Source: Acidimicrobiaceae bacterium (GTDB lineage Bacteria; Actinomycetota; Acidimicrobiia; Acidimicrobiales; Bog-793). From it: a stretch of 7,686 nucleotides of DNA. This document shows positions 6,565 to 7,686 of this stretch, one piece after another. The DNA lies in contig PMZN01000144.1 of NCBI GenBank assembly GCA_003170375.1, forward strand, positions 1 to 7,686, read 5' to 3'. The first letter of the stretch is position 1; the number at the start of each line of letters is the position of its first letter. Under the pieces are notes generated by a model. It saw nothing but the letters and a program-made list of their open reading frames with translations. It had not been told where the DNA came from and ran no database searches. A program made the translations under genes and the position numbers.

Positions 6565-6627
6565 GGATCGCTGAGCGCCACCGATAGTCGGGAGTGAGTG
6601 GTCCCCGTTCCAAGAGTTGGGCGATCC
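6565..6627. repeat. inverted repeat in convergent gap after the GH130 gene
   Basis: GGATCGC at 6565-6571 is repeated inverted as GCGATCC at 6621-6627, with 49 nt between. Inside lies a smaller nested hairpin, CCGA-TAG-TCGG at 6581-6591. There is no T run, so a transcription terminator for the two convergent genes is possible but weakly supported. Otherwise the 75-bp gap is empty. Confidence 0.2.
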
Positions 6628-6631
6628 GGTA

Positions 6632-7645
6632 CTAGCCGGCGGCCTGGAGGAGGGCCTCCTCGTAGACGCGGGCGAGACGATCCCAGCGCTCGTTCGCCGC
6701 GTGGTCGATCTCTCGGCGGCTCGAGTCCGCGTCGAACCAGGCGACCGTCTCTTGAATCCCTGCCGAGAATGGAACAGTGGCCTTGTAATCGGTCACGAGC
6801 CTGCGCAGCTTCGCGTTGTCGAACACCGCGCTGTGGGCCTTGTCCCCCCACAGATTGCCCTCCTCCTCGGCGTTTGAGGCAACGATGCCGTCACTCGGGA
6901 CGTGCAGGATCTTCGGTTCGACACCCGCAGCCCTGCCCACAAGCGCATAGATCTGGTTCCAGGTAAGGCTCTCTTCCGACGTGATGTGAAAGTCCTCGCC
7001 GATGGCGTCGGGACACCCGAATAGTCCGATCAATCCCTTGGCGAAGTCGCTGTTGTGCGTCAAGGTCCAGATGCTGGTCCCGTCACCGGGAACGATGACG
7101 CTCGCTCCCCGGCGCATGCGGTCGACGATCGTGTACGGCTTCTGCCAGCTTCCGATGACGACTGGGATCTGGGAAGGCCCGTAGGTCAACGACGGCCTGA
7201 CGATGGTCGCCGGGAATCCCGTTGTGCCGAATACCCGCCGAAGGATCTCCTCGCATGCGATCTTGTCGCGCGCGTACTGCCAGTACGGGTTCACCGTGGG
7301 CGTCGACTCGGTGATCATCCAGTGCGACGGCGGTTTCTCGTACACCGATGCCGAGCTGATGAACACGTACTGGCCGGTGCCGGCAAAGACCCGGATGTCC
7401 TGCTCGACCTGGCGCGGTTCGTAACCGACCCATTGGACGACGACGTCGAAATCGCGCCCCTCTACGGCTGTCCTGACCTGGCTTTCGGCGGCGGCGTCAG
7501 CCGTCAGCACGCGCTCTGGAGCGACGACCGTCGGAAGCCTGGACCGCCCGCGGTTCAACAGCCACAGCTCATGACCGGCTGCCACCGTCGCAGCAGAGCA
7601 CGCCGTGCTGATGAGACCGGTCCCGCCGATGAACAAGATGCGCAT
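6632..7645 (-). CDS. NAD(P)-binding SDR / NAD-dependent epimerase-dehydratase family protein
   Basis: The product is 337 residues. It begins MRILFIGGTGLIS, a Rossmann nucleotide-binding glycine motif (GGTGLIS, residues 7-13) in the variant found in extended or atypical short-chain dehydrogenase/epimerases. YVFISSASVYE (residues 93-103) gives the catalytic Ser region, and YARDK (124-128) is the YxxxK active-site motif. IVRPSLTYGP (148-157) is the usual strand after the active site, and the C-terminal third would form the substrate-binding lobe. The family acts on sugar nucleotides or related sugars as epimerases, dehydratases or reductases; the substrate cannot be read from the sequence. AAGGAG lies 8 nt before the ATG, supporting this start. 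The gene is convergent with the GH130 gene, 75 bp apart, so it is not in that operon, and its promoter lies in or beyond the last 41 bases of the window. A link to the sugar pathway next door is suggested only by location. Confidence 0.88.
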   Translation of the reverse strand: MRILFIGGTGLISTACSAATVAAGHELWLLNRGRSRLPTVVAPERVLTADAAAESQVRTAVEGRDFDVVVQWVGYEPRQVEQDIRVFAGTGQYVFISSASVYEKPPSHWMITESTPTVNPYWQYARDKIACEEILRRVFGTTGFPATIVRPSLTYGPSQIPVVIGSWQKPYTIVDRMRRGASVIVPGDGTSIWTLTHNSDFAKGLIGLFGCPDAIGEDFHITSEESLTWNQIYALVGRAAGVEPKILHVPSDGIVASNAEEEGNLWGDKAHSAVFDNAKLRRLVTDYKATVPFSAGIQETVAWFDADSSRREIDHAANERWDRLARVYEEALLQAAG

Positions 7646-7653
7646 CCAGCTAG

Positions 7654-7659
7654 CTCCTT
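7654..7659 (-). promoter_or_regulatory. ribosome binding site of the SDR gene
   Basis: AAGGAG on the minus strand lies 8 nt before the ATG at 7645. A TAG in another frame overlaps this site (7652-7650), so the end of an upstream gene just outside the window is possible, but only 11 codons of it would be visible. Confidence 0.6.
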
Positions 7660-7686
7660 GGCCTCTTCGAAGACGTGACAGCGACT

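Noticed and set aside
7055..7678. A 207-codon plus-strand open frame opposite the SDR gene.
   Set aside because: It is antisense to a gene with Rossmann and YxxxK motifs, and shows no domain of its own.

Overview
The window is high-GC DNA: hand counts of sample 60-base stretches give about 62 to 80% in most genes. It carries five protein-coding genes, all pointing to carbohydrate use. Together, the GC content, GTG starts with purine-rich Shine-Dalgarno sequences and a LacI-type regulator beside glycoside hydrolases suggest a high-GC bacterium, most likely an actinobacterium-like lineage. That placement is inference; no phylogenetic marker is present.

Layout. At 1-2094 (+) lies a GH42-type beta-galactosidase-like hydrolase whose first residues fall outside the window. 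It converges on a GH5-like hydrolase at 4071-2161 (-), which has a GH42-like middle domain. Just upstream of that gene on the same strand is a LacI-family repressor (5241-4165), so the pair looks like a two-gene regulator-enzyme unit. The 388-bp divergent gap 5242-5629 holds a decayed transposase fragment (about 5489-5372, -) and a candidate LacI operator (5574-5585). Next come a GH130 glycoside phosphorylase at 5630-6556 (+), clearly lower in GC than its neighbours, and a convergent NAD(P)-binding SDR/epimerase-like gene at 7645-6632 (-).

How they may work together (inference). GH130 enzymes phosphorolyse beta-mannosides to mannose 1-phosphate. GH5 includes beta-mannosidases and mannanases, and GH42 enzymes remove beta-galactosyl residues. 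The locus therefore reads as a cytoplasmic pathway for beta-mannose-containing oligosaccharides (mannan-derived or N-glycan-core-like), controlled by the local LacI repressor through the divergent region. None of the proteins has an obvious signal peptide and no transporter is in view, so uptake genes would lie outside the window. All families are known. The less ordinary parts are the GH5/GH42-like domain combination, the frameshifted transposase relic in the regulatory gap, and the composition break at the phosphorylase.
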